Origin: Epiperipatus broadwayi
Lineage: Eukaryota; Onychophora; Udeonychophora; Euonychophora; Peripatidae
Length of the DNA stretch: 64,000 nt
Assembly: GCA_028023455.1 (NCBI GenBank)
Contig: JAQFVV010012510.1
Location: 2,275,420 to 2,339,419, forward strand
Reading direction: 5' to 3'
Positions 36,915-49,236 of the stretch are shown one piece after another (positions within the stretch are counted from its first letter, which is position 1; every line of letters starts with the position of its first letter). The position numbers and the translations under genes are program-made. The notes below the pieces were generated by a model. The model was not told the origin of the DNA and did no database searches. It was given only the letters and a program-made list of their open reading frames with translations.

Positions 36915-36975
36915 TAATAAAACTTATTAGTTATCTTCAGCGCCGGCGCTTAGTAATAAAACTTATTAGTTATCT
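36915..36975. repeat. direct repeat around a GC-rich 12 bp palindrome
   Basis: TAATAAAACTTATTAGTTAT occurs at about 36,916 and again at about 36,953. The perfect palindrome AGCGCCGGCGCT (36,939-36,950) lies between the copies and is strikingly GC-rich for this region. A small tandem duplication with an inserted palindrome is the plain description; the function is unknown. Confidence 0.7.
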
Positions 36976-37594
36976 AATATCTTCGTGGCTTATTACAAAT
37001 GGTTCTAACACTGAAGTCAAAAAATGAAAAAATAGCTGCCAAAGTTTTGACGACCAACTTTTTTTTTATTGCATCTGCTATTGTTTTATAATTACCATTA
37101 ATTATTGCTTGGCAACGGGTATGTGTTTCCCATAGTCTTTATATAGTTTTCAAGAGAGAGCAAGGTTAATAATATTAAAAATTCTTTCAAAGATGGCTTA
37201 TATATAACTTTATATTTGTTTTATTTATTTATTTTTTTTTCTTTTGGTTAATTTATTAAAACACATTTATTTTTAAAATATGGCTGACATCTATCTCTTT
37301 GAATGTCATCTGAACTAATGAACAAATAAGAAATATGTAATTGATATAATTATGCAAATAAAAGTGATTAAACTAGTAACATTAACATAGGCAAGTTATT
37401 GCACTAACTATATTTAATATCACTCTGCAATATATACGACAAAATTTGATTTGCAGTTAACATCAATTGAAGGCTAGGCAAGCAAATAATTATTCATATA
37501 AAACTTTGTTACTAATTGTTATATCCGCAAGCATGACTGTGCGATCAGCAAATAACTTTATACAATATTTTACTTAGACTGAATAGCGAATAGT
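36976..37594. other. no recognisable gene
   Basis: AT-rich sequence upstream of the receptor in the divergent direction. No motif was recognised. Confidence 0.5.
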
Positions 37595-38190
37595 TTGCAA
37601 CACTCTATCTCCATAGTTCTCTGCAACGAATGCCCTGCAACGAATGCTCTGCTCTGCAACAAATGTTCTGCCCTGCAACTAATGCTCTACTCTGCAACTA
37701 ATGCCCTGCTCTGCAACGAATGCTGGTCTGCAACGAGTCTATTTCTACAGTTCGCTAAAGTTCAATTCCCACGATGTTCTATCAAGCTGGCTCTTACAAA
37801 AACGGTTCACAATGGGCATACCTTCGCCCCAGTCCAGTTTAGCTGTACACGAATGCTTCATAGTAAGCTCTGCGACTGACCTTAAGCTCCTTACAGCTTA
37901 CGTCTCTGCAACAGTCTACTTCACTTGAAAACCGCTGGAAACTCAACTTTTTATTCAACTGCTATCCAGACGGTTTCCTCAGGCTGTGGTCTCCTTCAGC
38001 TATATCGGCAAACTACATTTCCACTGGGCACTGGAATTGAACAGTAACTCTACTGTAGATGCACTCAATACTGTCTGCTCAAAACTGCGTGACTGCTCTC
38101 TACTACTCTCTATATTACACTGCGTAGTTGTTACCCAGTCTTCTTATCGTTCTCTGATAACTGCAACAATCAATCAATACACCGTCTAAT
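37595..38190 (+). repeat. CTGCAAC-rich block with short tandem repeats
   Basis: From 37,615 to 37,735 the phrase CTCTGCAACGAATGC and variants recur six to seven times with a spacing of about 15-22 bp. The following 450 bp are C-rich on this strand (ACTGCT, CTCTACT, CTGCAAC), unlike the surroundings. The open frames here (37,595-37,879 and others) are low complexity and match no family I know. It could be the leader part of an LTR or of another retroelement. Confidence 0.5.
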
Positions 38191-39062
38191 AAGGTAACAT
38201 CTCTTATCCAGAAATATTTGTAATCAGCAAATATTTCTTGGAATTGTTGATCGCTATTACGTCAGTGCATTAATTAAATTCCTCAGCTATCAGAGCGCGA
38301 TCTAAAAACAACCTCTCGAATACATTCTAGTTTTTCTGGAGTGCAAAAACATGTCTGCCATTTTTACAAACACTACACTAATTATTGTAATATAATCAAT
38401 AAATGTAATTCCCTAAACTTTACTAAAAATGCACCGATTTAACTAAGGCTTCTCAGAAGAGACTGACATTTCCCACTACTTATTCCAGTTTCGATTAGGT
38501 GAGTGATACTAATTGCATTGTTAATTCTTTAAGAGCAAATGCAAGTAAAAGCCTCTTGACCAATCAATCCGTCATTTATATATGTTATACATCTTTCATT
38601 GATTGGAAGAGCCATTCCTTGTTTGATAATTAATTACCAGTAATAGACTTTCCCAAAATCTGTAATTACCCTGGTTTTTTTAGTTAGATTTAAATAATCA
38701 TTTTAGAATTTCAAAGTCCTATTCTGACTAGATTTTCTTATTTATTTAATTAGTGCTGATATTAAGTCATTGTTTAGTTTTAATTTATTTTTTTTAATTA
38801 GTTTTCATTTGCAACATTGTATTACTTTAATTCATATGGATCTTTCCTGTTCTACTCTAGAAAAACTATCTTTTTCTGCTGCGTTGCCCACTATATGAGG
38901 GTTGACTACTCCATTATTTTTTCTTTCACTTCACCCATTTGGCTCTCGCCTATAAAATTATCCTGTTATATTGATATTTTCCAGATCATTACATGGCCTA
39001 TAATTGAATTGATTAATCTATCTTTTTAATTATTTTATCATCCATTTTTACTTCCATAATAT
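38191..39062. other. no recognisable gene
   Basis: AT-rich spacer between the CTGCAAC block and a solo LTR. TTCGATTAGGTGAGTGATAC near 38,490 resembles a phrase near 4816, perhaps by chance. Confidence 0.45.
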
Positions 39063-41848
39063 TGAAGCGGTCGGATCTAACTTCATGAGATCCCACCATT
39101 AACCTATTTCAAACCCTGTCACTAACAGTGAATATTTCCGAATTTTATGAGACTTTATACTATCTGCAATACATGTTATTTTTAATTAAAACTGAAGCTA
39201 TTATTTAAAACTTTATTGAGGCTAATTATCTTATGTTTAAATTTGTTAATGTTATTAAGTACCTCATGATAAACTAATCATAAAAATATATATTTTAATT
39301 ACTTTGTAAATAGTTAAATATATATTCGTTATAAAGTTTTATTACATCGGAATGTTTTATTTTATATTTTACCATTTTGTTCAAATTTATGTGATTAAAA
39401 GTTACATTCTTTCGATAAACTTCAATCTTTTATTAATTAGTTAAAATGATAATTTAAAACTGTAAGACGGTTCTTAATTCAAAGTTAATGGATTTGAAAG
39501 TCTTATTGGAGGAATGTATCGGAAATCAATTACAGAAAATTTTGGTTTGTAATCATGTAAAAACTTTAGCCGTAAGGTATCAACGTCAGAATGGGCGGGA
39601 AACCATAGGAAAGTGTATAAAAACCCAGAAAAGTTCCCATAAGGAACCATTACTATTAAATTAAGAAGAGTTGCCACCAGAAGCTACATCAGTTTTAATT
39701 ATGATTTTTAATAGTATTTTTAGCATGGTATGTGGCTAACTTCAGGGATCTGATTGCTGCATCCCGAAGTGCTCCATAAATCTTCAAAATGTTGCTGCTG
39801 AACAGAACTTTTCAATACCATTCATAAGCTGCCGAGATACAGAAGGAAACTAATCTTTGCCTACATTGTCTCCTAAATCCAATCGGACTCCATATTCCTG
39901 AATCAATGAGCATGCCATGGAAGGACTGGTAAACCCTTTTATTTTAAAAACGCAACTTTCTGGTCTGTTCATAAACTCTAATCAAATCATAATTTAAGTT
40001 AACTACTGTCTAAATTTCTCTATTCGCTTTATAATGTGTTAAATTTTGCACAGTAATTCTCTATTCGGTGCACCCTCTATTCTATTATCTCTAGTCTTAA
40101 AATTAATATATTGTTAACTCCTACTATGGCGATTCATTTTATTTGAATGATTATTAATATCATTTATTTGCGATAATATGCCAGTAATACTTTCAACTCA
40201 ATAATAATCTCTCTCACTTAAACTCACCATATGAAAATAGTATTGCATTAAATTTTATAAATTAATTATTGCCTGTTAGAACTAAATTAATACTGTACTA
40301 TTAATTATCGAGTTGAAGGATTTAGTTAATGTTTGATATGATTTACCAATGGCTGAGAAGTATTATTTGCTCAGTTTATAATCTATGCTCCCAGCTATTT
40401 TATTTAAGTTATGTAAAAATATTTATTCATATTGATCATATTTATTAATGTTTTACTAAAGGTTAATAAGGAAAATAAAATAAATATATTCTAATTTAAA
40501 TCTTGTATTTTATATTTGTATTCTGGAAGAGCATGATGTAAGGGGTAATTATTATTATAATTATATAGTTGCATTTAAGCACTTTTGCTCCGAAAGTTTG
40601 ATTTTAATCTGATATGATCAGGTCATTACGTTAGGCATCTATTATATAATTTGGACTTTATTAATCAAATATGATGATCATTGTATCATCACTATTCTGA
40701 ATGTTGCTAACACGAGCCACCTTATTGCTTCTTAGGTTTGTCATTTCGGTGATATTATTGATGTTTTAAATATATAGGAAGAAATCACTTCCTCCCTTGC
40801 TCATCGCTATATTAGAACACCAAAGGTTCGTGCTGTGTCCTAACCTGGCTATCCCCGTATTCCATGGATAATTCGTAGGGCAGAAAGAACTTGTTACATA
40901 CAAACCGCCCTTTATACTTCTCAAATCACAGACAAACCATTTTATTTCATATTGGTTTTGGTGCTCGTAATGCTTTAGAGCCGTTTTATTTTTTAGTTCA
41001 AATAAAGGCCCGTTCTTCTGCTTTATAAATCGTAATGAAATGATTTCATTAAAATCAAACAAGTTTATATTCATCAATAATTTTAAATAATCTTCTTTGT
41101 TAAGTATTGAAGTTATACCCTACGTATTTATTATGCTTTTCATGAATTGATTTATGGATGTGTGGAAAATGAATATCACATCTTTCTTACATAAAATTAG
41201 AATTATATTTTCTTTTCCAAATAAAATACCAGATAAAGAATAATATATATATAATTTGTTTGCCACAAATGCCATAAATACCTTTATTTACCTTTTTCTA
41301 CTTTGTTGGGGCATAGATAAATATATTTTTTAAATACTTATGTATTAATTATTGGCATATGAGTACAACCGCCATTATTTATTGTACATTGTAATTCACA
41401 CTCCAAAGACTAGAGATAATTTATAATACTCATCATAAATATTTGAACAAATATTTGCTTATTATTAAATATTTTATATACATACTTAGTTTGATGGTTT
41501 ATTATTTATTAATTAGTTTTAAATATTCGTGCTCACTGTTTGTCTTGGCAACCCAAATATACATATGTGAATTTATTCCGAAATATCCGTAGTTGTTTCA
41601 TCATATCTAGGTTAGAGTCAGATAAGTGGTCTCAGTAATCGTCACATCCATTGAGCTAGTTCATGGCGCATAGTCTCATGTGCCGTCAATATATATATAT
41701 ATATTATCCATTAGGTTTTGATCTGATCTCGTGAATTGGGTTCGAATTCAGTTTGGTCTTTGATATAATTCTTTGGTTTGACTGGGTTTGAAGTCTAGTT
41801 TCGTGGGTTTAGGTCATGTTACATGGAGAATATATTTGGACCGGTACA
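39063..41848 (+). mobile_element. solo LTR copy B (long-LTR gypsy family)
   Basis: It begins TGAAGCGGTC at 39,063 and ends GGACCGGTACA at 41,848, matching the ends of the young 5' LTR (TGAAGCAGTC ... GACCGGTACA). The 2,786 bp length is close to 2,847 bp. ATAT precedes (39,059-39,062) and follows (41,849-41,852) it, a clean 4 bp target-site duplication. A TATA box lies at 39,616, and CTGGTAAACC near 39,926 matches the donor-like site of the other copies. The interior is strongly diverged. No internal region is attached. Confidence 0.75.
39616..39624 (+). promoter_or_regulatory. TATA box of LTR copy B
   Basis: TATAAAAAC lies 553 bp from the LTR start, nearly the same distance as in the 54.5 kb LTR (552 bp). 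Positional conservation supports a promoter role in U3. Confidence 0.55.
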
Positions 41849-42237
41849 ATATGTGGGCATAAAATCAATATGATTGCTATAATACACTTTTTCTGCTATA
41901 GTATCCTTATCCACAATTTTCACCTGCTTTAAATTTCTTTTATTCGGTGATATTTTTTTCAGGATTATCCATATATGGTAGTAGTAGTGTTTATTTATTT
42001 TTAACCTTCCTGCCAAGTAATAATTCAGCAAAAGTTTTACTATTTACTGCTTTTAGCGACGACGACGTTGTTATAACAATATAGTTAATACCTTAACCTA
42101 TCAATTAGAGCAGTATTATTTAAAGCTTTTGTTTAAAATATGCCCATTGCATTTTTGCTATGTCATTGGATGCTGGGTCATAGGTCAATGTAAGTACTTG
42201 GTTTAAATCTCATTCTTTTAAACATGTATGAATTTAA

Positions 42238-42378
42238 ACCATTAAGCATCACATGATCACATTTCCTATATTGGATGAGTAGGCATTAGATAGGGATTTT
42301 ATGCACAAGCCTTTGGCATCCATTGATTACTCTGTTTGGCACAGGTGGCAATACTGTATGGAGAGATTTGCTCTGTTT
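42238..42378 (+). mobile_element. small retroposon of the hammerhead family, internally deleted
   Basis: This 141 bp unit is flanked by an exact 14 bp direct repeat ATGTATGAATTTAA (42,224-42,237 and 42,379-42,392). It starts near GCATCACATGATCAC and ends GTATGGAGAGATTTGCTCTG, like the other family members. The ribozyme is absent: the sequence passes straight from the 5' domain to ATATTGGATGAGTAGGC, which in the 50 kb copy lies just 3' of the ribozyme. The long target-site duplication indicates target-primed reverse transcription rather than a cut-and-paste transposon. Confidence 0.8.
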
Positions 42379-42392
42379 ATGTATGAATTTAA

Positions 42393-45092
42393 CAAAAAAA
42401 TAATCCAAGCCACTGCCAGATCCAATAGTGTCTGGTTAACCCATTTATAAAACAGATTTCTTTTTAATTACTAATTTATTTTTTTCATGCTAAGATTTCT
42501 TACTATTTGGTATTTTATCTTTCAAGAACAATCGTTTAATGGACCAGCATAATTGGCGTTGCCTGGGCCATTCTACATATGTTTTGTCTGGAAGTTTTTA
42601 GCCATAGACTGGCATAATGTATAATTATTGATAAAATTTTCCATTTTTTTCCACCAGACCTAGCTTCTCGATAACTCAATTTTTATGTTAATATTAAACT
42701 ACCACACATAGCTAATCGCTAATACTTTGGCTTTTACTATTTTGGATAATCATAATGACATAAACGAAGTAGTTGTTCATGTTCAGTTGATAGTATTACA
42801 ATTTAATTACAGTTTAATATAAAACTTCCATATAATATAAAGTTGTTTTGTCATTCAAAAGAATAATGGTTACATTGAAGCCAACTCTTGTTTTATCGAC
42901 TTAAATAGCATATATTTTTTATCAGCCTTAGTTCAGTTTAATAGTGTTTTTCTGATCACCTTGTTTAACTGGATATCAAAATACTTTAGCAATTTCTGAC
43001 TTACTGCTTTTAAATTTATTATAAGATAATGTGTTTCTTAGAATTCAATTCACAAAAAATTATATGCAGACGTATTAAAAGTAGAAGTGTTAGTTTATTT
43101 CTAAGCTACCTACCAAATAATACGTGCATCTAAAAGTTATTTATAGTCCTTCACTTTCGAAAAGTTTCAACCGTACAGATATTGCTGGGTTGTGATAATA
43201 TACTGTACTATTTCCATCGTCTATAATGAAATGTTGAATGAATAGAAAATTTTAAACTTTATTTAAACTTTTCAAATGCAAACAGTTTGTTAGTAATAAC
43301 ACATAAATATACAACACAGGTTCGTAATTACATAACGTTTCAAGTAGTAGTATTCTCTACTCTTCCTCAGATATTGCCAGCCTGATCAATAGCAATATTA
43401 GCATAGGACTCGAACTTACACCTTTAGATTCTCAAATATCGCATTTTAAGATTATCATTTCTTTATTCAATTGACTATATATTTTTTCTTTGTTAGTTAA
43501 CATTTGGATGCAAGTGCTATCGGTCTTTTCCTCCTATATATACGATGACCTAGCACAGCTCTTAAGTCTCATATTATTAAGCATCAATAATAAGTGTTAC
43601 CTCTAAATTGTTGTTGTAGTGAACAGTAGCTAGTTTGATACTACCAAAGCCTACTTTAATCATTACATTTAGCCAACGATGGCTACTACATCGGAAATAT
43701 AGAGCCTAAGATTGGATCCACATTATTATATTAATAAAATTAATAAAAATATGATGAATTGTAAGAGAACCAACCATTATGTTTGCTATTTATGAGGTTT
43801 TGCCATCCCAAAATAATATGTATAAATGGATGACCATCCCAAAATAAGATGTATAAATGGATAAATAAATGAGTAAATTGAAATAAAAATTGCAAAGTAA
43901 ATAAAACAATGTTTCCGTAAATATATATGTACTGTATAATAAGAAATAAATTGATAACCACTATAAAATAAAAAATGATTACTTCTTCATAGATGTACAA
44001 TTTATATATGATCCCTTCATTGTTCCATGAATTTTTTTTAATTAGGTCATTTTTTCCCATGCTTCATACTATTTTCAACAGAACTGTATAAAATAGTTAT
44101 GTTCAAATAATTTCGTGTAGATCAAAAATTTTCCTGGGTCATTATCCCAAGATTAAAATACTTATACCAAATTGTACTTCCAAATATATTCTTCATTCAG
44201 GTTGTATTTTATGTATATGAGGCGTGTGTACATGTTCATTTATAAATTTTGGAAGAGATGTTGAATAACTATAGCTTTGCTTCTTCATCAATAAGACAAA
44301 TGCATATTCATCTGCTCAAAATTCTAACATAACAAGCCCATTATAAATCTCATAGACTTAAGATATTATCTTGTGAATACTGGGTTTAATAATGGAACCT
44401 GTTAAAGACCGATATATCTCTTTTATACACTCATGTTTAATATAAAGTTAAACTATATTCTTCATTAAACAAATTAGAGATTTTATTCAGAAAAGGGCTT
44501 CCCAATTTCAACAAAAGTTTAAATTTAATTTAATTTGGATGTATTATCACTACTTCATTGATTCTTTGGTAAATGCATATTCATAAATAAAAACTGTGTG
44601 GTAATGAACTTTAATATTTATACATTTTGGAGGAATTTAAATCGTAATGTTTTCTTTAGAATTAGTTCTTCTTTAATTGCACAATGTTTGACCCGAATAT
44701 AAATTAACTAAGACATTATTTTTTGTTTGACTCATGAATGCAATGATCAAAATTAGCAGAACATTTTACGGCTTTACATTATATTATCTTAGTGTCTATG
44801 ACATTTTTTCTGTCTAATATTATTCTTGATTTTTCGTGGCCCATCATAATCAACATCTGGCATATCAATAACGCTAATTGACAACTTGAACAGTATTGTT
44901 AATTCAGGGTTCCAATTGTTTTTAATTGTGTTGTTGTTGAATCTTTGTAGATCAGCCATGAGAAAGAGTATATTCAAAACTTCAGCTACCATTCCCAGTT
45001 CCTTAGAAGTACAGTTAATGAAGAAAAGAGAGTCTTCTCTCAATTTCTTGTTATTATTTCTATCATATCATGGTGTTTATAAATGTAAAATA
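42393..45092. other. AT-rich stretch, no gene
   Basis: No coding motif was seen. A hammerhead-like box order lies on the minus strand at 43,331-43,372 (listed). A direct duplication of the CCATCCCAAAATAA(T/G)ATG phrase lies at about 43,803 and 43,833. Confidence 0.5.
43331..43372 (-). ncRNA. hammerhead-like motif
   Basis: On the minus strand CTGAGGA (43,370-43,364) is followed by a hairpin AGTAG/CTACT with loop AGAATA, then GAAACGTT. The box order fits a hammerhead core with GTT as cleavage triplet and a 2 bp ACGT stem III. The junction of stem II with GAAA carries extra bases, and I could not find a convincing stem I. It may be a fragment of a Penelope-like repeat. Confidence 0.4.
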
Positions 45093-45303
45093 AAACCACT
45101 AAAATATCACATGATCACCATTTCCTGTACTGACCCAAGACTGTTAAAGCAGTAACACACTCTTCATACAACAATCCCAAGCTAGAAACAAGTCTATTGC
45201 ATGAGTAGGCACTAGATGGCAAACTTATGCACAAACATTCCTGCATCCTTTGATTACGAAGACTTGAACTGAGTGGGACTACTGTATGGAGAATTTTCTA
45301 CTA
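45093..45303 (+). mobile_element. small retroposon of the hammerhead family, decayed long copy
   Basis: It starts near CACTAAAATATCACATG and ends ACTACTGTATGGAGAATTTT. Between them are CCATTTCCTGTACTGA, the ribozyme remnant CTAGAAACAAGTC near 45,184 (GAAA and the cleavage GTC kept, CTGATGA lost), and ATGAGTAGGCACTAGATGG. A partial direct repeat around AATGTAA flanks it. With about 210 bp it is the best guide to the undeleted single-unit length of the family. Confidence 0.65.
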
Positions 45304-46169
45304 TTTTAATGTAATATATTGAACCAGGTGAGACTAGATCACTCTGATTGTATAAGTAAAAAAATATTAAATCTCGATCCACTCCAGTTACATTTTTAAG
45401 TTGTAGCACACTATCCTGACAAGGGGAGAAGTCAAATACAGAAGGCAAAGATTACCAACGGTACCTATAACCAAATTACAGCTATAAGAAATATAACCTG
45501 TTGTCACATTTCCAGGCTATAGAGCTTCTCAGTTGCTAAATTTCAACCCTCCTGCCATCCAAAGCATTTTATTTCAAGGTAAACCCTCAGGCACCAACTA
45601 AGCATAATCTATGATTAGCATGTCTGGATGACAGGTAAACACATTTAGCACTTATTTTAACCCTTTGCTAGCGCTCTTGTTTATGTAATAAGAAGGTAAA
45701 TTATAATGTCACCTGAGGCCTGCTCTTAATTATAGGTCAACTAGTGGTGGTATACCCAGTAAGAAAAGTGATCAAAATATAATTAGCAAACAAACACTTT
45801 ATTTTAAAATACTTTTAATTAATAATAAAAAGAAAATGATTTAAAATATTTAGCATAAGGAATATTATAAAACTGTAGCATATTTTTATAAATACATGAT
45901 AATAAGAATAATATAACTAATTATACATTTCACATGCACACATAGTAAAAATTGCACACTGATTATTCAAGGAAAGCTTTATACATATTTAACTAAATAT
46001 AATATGAGAGATTAAATATACATGCACATACGAAAGTTCACATTGTATGATAATTATACAAGGCACTCCAAATTGCTGTGGCTATTAATGTTTGACAAAG
46101 TCGACATCAGTTTATAAATGGGAATAAGCAAGTTCATATTTATCTAGGATTTTTGCACTTATACTTTGG
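45304..46169. other. no recognisable gene
   Basis: AT-rich sequence. It has no open frame of interest and no repeat structure that I could define. Confidence 0.5.
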
Positions 46170-46290
46170 GAATAAAGTTCCTCGCTTCATCTCTGTTAAA
46201 TTGGTTACCAACCAGTTGGATTTTGGGCTTTCTAATGGCTTTTGCTCTGGCTAACTTCCTTTGCTTATTAAGATAGTCATCCTTAGTGGC

Positions 46291-46918
46291 TCAGATAATT
46301 ATGTGGGCATGACTTCTCAATGTTGATTTTTCCAGTACCATTATGTAATCTAATTGTTGCTGTTGCATTTTATAAATATTCTTTAAAATATGACAATATC
46401 CTGGATCTACACCTTGATGATCCAATGTTTTAATCACTGAAGAAATATTTATAGAATCAAATGCCTTTTCACAAACTACAAATCCAAAGCATAATGGCAA
46501 CTTACATTCATTTGTCCTTTCTATAACTTTTCTCAACACCTGGATATGATCTATTGTACTAAAAGAACTTTTAAATACAGCTTGTTCTTGGTTGGCAGAA
46601 ATCCAATGTTGTCTGTAGAAGAGTTGTGATTATCTTGATAAAATTTTTCTATAAAACTGATAAAAGGCTGATAGGTCTGTAATTTCTAGTATCTTCTTTA
46701 TCATCTTTTTTAAATATTAATATTAATATTGCATTCTTCCAATCATGTGGTACATCTTTATCATTTAGCCATTTGGTACATAACTTTGCTAAAAAAAATT
46801 CTATTTCTTCACCTGCTCCTTTTAATATATCAATTATAATTCCATCATTACCTGGAGCCTTTTCTTTCTTCATACATTTAATTGCATGTCTCACTTCAGG
46901 ATTTAAAATTCTGGGCAA
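46291..46918 (-). pseudogene. RTE reverse transcriptase fragment
   Basis: Two minus-strand frames (46,918-46,649 and 46,539-46,291) cover reverse transcriptase blocks 1-4. [17 protein letters not shown] and [19 protein letters not shown] come first. FGFVVCEKAFDSI follows, where the catalytic Asp of motif A appears as the Asp of AFDS. About 110 bp between the frames is shifted. Motif C was not found. Confidence 0.75.
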
Positions 46919-47283
46919 TTTGGAAGATGTAATAGATATAGGATGTACTTATTCTTTATAACTATATAATTCTTGATAAAAGTCTTCTACCCATTTCATG
47001 ATGTCATCTCTCTTTTTAGTAATAGTTCAATCTTTTTTTCTTATTGCAGATATAACTTTCCGATCAAAACCAAAATGTTGTTTTACACACTTGAAACTTT
47101 TATTTTCGTCTATGGATTTCCTTGCTAATTCACAGTTATACTTTCTTATATCATTTTTAACTGTTTTCTGCACAATTTTACAAAATTAGAGAGATTCAAT
47201 CCTTTTTAATGCATCATTTTTGTATATCTTCATATTCCTTCTTTTCTTCATAAATTCTCTAGTCTCAGTAAAAATTTTATTGG

Positions 47284-48250
47284 TCAATTGCTGATTTTTC
47301 TACCAGCTATCTTTGTTGTAGGTTTTAAAAGTATATCAGTTATTTTCCTATTAATTTCATTCAAATCTGAATCATGGTCAAAATCTACTAATACTTGAAA
47401 CCGATTTGTAAGTTTTAATTTAAATTCATTAGAATGTTTCTGAAGATTAGGAATATTACCTGTAAATATTGTGTTTCTTAATAATTTTTGTCTCTCTAGT
47501 TTTGCATTAACACATATCTTACATTTTACTAATCGATGATCACTTCCTGTGTTAAATTTATTAAAAACATTACAATCTTGAAATATGTACTTTCTGTTAG
47601 TCAAAATATAATCCAATTCTGCTGTACCTTCATTTGGATGCTTCCATGTTCATTTCTTTTTAACATTTTTCTAAAAAAAAAAAGAATTCATAATATATAT
47701 ATATATTTTTTTTGCAAACTCCACAAGTCTATGTCTCTCTCATTTCTATTACCATAACCAAAATTACCTACAGCACTTTCATCTTTCATTTGTTTACCAA
47801 TTCTAGCATTAAAATCTCCCATAACAATTTTAAAATGTTGTTTACTCTGATACATCCATATAAAAATTTTCTACTACTTCATCACTATGAGGACTTGTTG
47901 GGATGAGGACTTGTTGGGGCATAAATCTGAATTATCCCCATTTGATATCTGCTATTAAGTTGAATAACTAATGTTGCCACTCTGTCCGATACACCATCAA
48001 TCTCCACAATGCTGTTCTTCCACATTTTATTTATAATAAATCCCACTCCACATGTATTTCCAATATTTGTGCCTTTATAATAGAGTACATGTCCACTTTT
48101 TAAATCAACTATCTCTTCATCTTTTCTTCTAACTTCTCAAAGTCCAATAATGTCCCATTTAATTTAAGACAGTTTTTCTAATTCTTGCAATCTTCCTTCA
48201 CTTGAAAATGATATGCAGTTGTAACTACCTAAATAAAAAGTTGTCATCAA
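47284..48250 (-). pseudogene. RTE endonuclease fragment
   Basis: The APE-type endonuclease reads from about 48,245, with SYNC as the first Asn block, EVRRKDEE as the Glu block (preceded by a stop), IYAPTSPH, and TGSDHRLV as the terminal His block. Stops and shifts occur near 48,165, 48,135 and 47,900. A direct duplication in phase at 47,887-47,917 repeats TGAGGACTTGTTGGG-like text. Confidence 0.75.
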
Positions 48251-49146
48251 ATTCTGCAGAAAGGAGTTTGCTATTAACTGAAAGGAGACCATTTGATTTC
48301 TCTTAGAGGCTGTAAAAGAACCGAGCAGGGCAAATTCCTAATGTCCTCTCCATATATTCTTGTCATTGCAGCTGTTATTACTATGTTATTATTTATATAG
48401 TATACGAACATGAATGGGCTATTCAGCAACATGCATTCGCAAGTGTAGTGAGTTTATTGGCTTTTTACCTCTGAGTTTAAGATCGAGAAACACCATTTTC
48501 TTTTTTATCAGTTGCCTGATAAGGCAGAATGAATGTTTGTGTAAATGATATTTTCCCAATAGATATATACAATTATGACAGATACAAATAAATCATGGCC
48601 CTTATTCCCAGGAGGCTGTAAAGTCACCAACTAAGGCAGTGGTTGGTGGCTGAAGATGGAGGGTGCTAAGAATCCCCTGATTGTGGATCCAGGCTGCCAT
48701 TTGATTAATAAACCATCATCTTAACACAAGTTAGTAAATAAACAACATATGAAAATTTTAAAGATGAGTTACTGTTTTAGCATCACCTCTTTATTTCTAC
48801 AGAGAGCCAATTAGACATTCAAGTATAGATATCATATTTTTATTATGGTCTGGTATTGATTCTTTGATTTTTATGTGGATGATTTTACATCCATCTTTGT
48901 TTTGCTTTTAAAAATGGTAAACTACATAGAAACAAATTAAATAGGAATATTAATATGTTAATATTGGATCAGTATGTAAAATTTCAACTAGATATTATTA
49001 AATAAGATGTAACAATTTTAATATCTTTCCAGTTTTCAATGTCAATAATCATATCTAAGCCTTTATTACCTCTAATAGGTTTAGCACTTATTTAAACTAT
49101 CAGTAGCACAATCTCATTAAGTATTTCATTCTAAATCTGAGACAAG
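48251..49146. other. no recognisable gene
   Basis: Positions 48,251-48,700 are less AT-rich and might be 5' sequence of the RTE element. The remainder is AT-rich spacer. Confidence 0.45.
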
Positions 49147-49158
49147 TATAGGAACATT

Positions 49159-49225
49159 AAACATCACATTGATTATTCTGGTTGACACAGGGTGGCACTA
49201 CTGTATGGAGAGTTTTGCCTTGTTT
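49159..49225 (+). mobile_element. minimal (67 bp) copy of the hammerhead retroposon family
   Basis: Both family ends are joined directly: AAACATCACATTGATTATTC at the 5' end and GTATGGAGAGTTTTGCCTTG near the 3' end. It is flanked by an exact 11-12 bp direct repeat (T)ATAGGAACATT (49,147-49,158 and 49,225-49,236). The ribozyme and most of the interior are gone. That such a short copy has its own target-site duplication suggests only the ends are needed for insertion. Confidence 0.8.
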
Positions 49226-49236
49226 ATAGGAACATT

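Larger units (their letters stand above)
46170..48250 (-). mobile_element. RTE-type LINE, decayed, minus strand
   Basis: From 48,250 downward the minus strand encodes FYLGSYNCISFSSEGRLQEL, GVGFIINKMWKNS and YAPTSPH (endonuclease), then TGSDHRLVKCK near 47,520. The linker and reverse transcriptase follow: EKAPGNDGI and NYRPISLLS at 46,918-46,649, then EKAFDSI near 46,460. The order endonuclease then reverse transcriptase with the KAPG.DGI and NYRPISLL motifs is that of RTE-clade elements. Multiple stops and frameshifts are present, and the YADD motif and C-terminus seen in the 14 kb fragment are missing. Confidence 0.8.
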
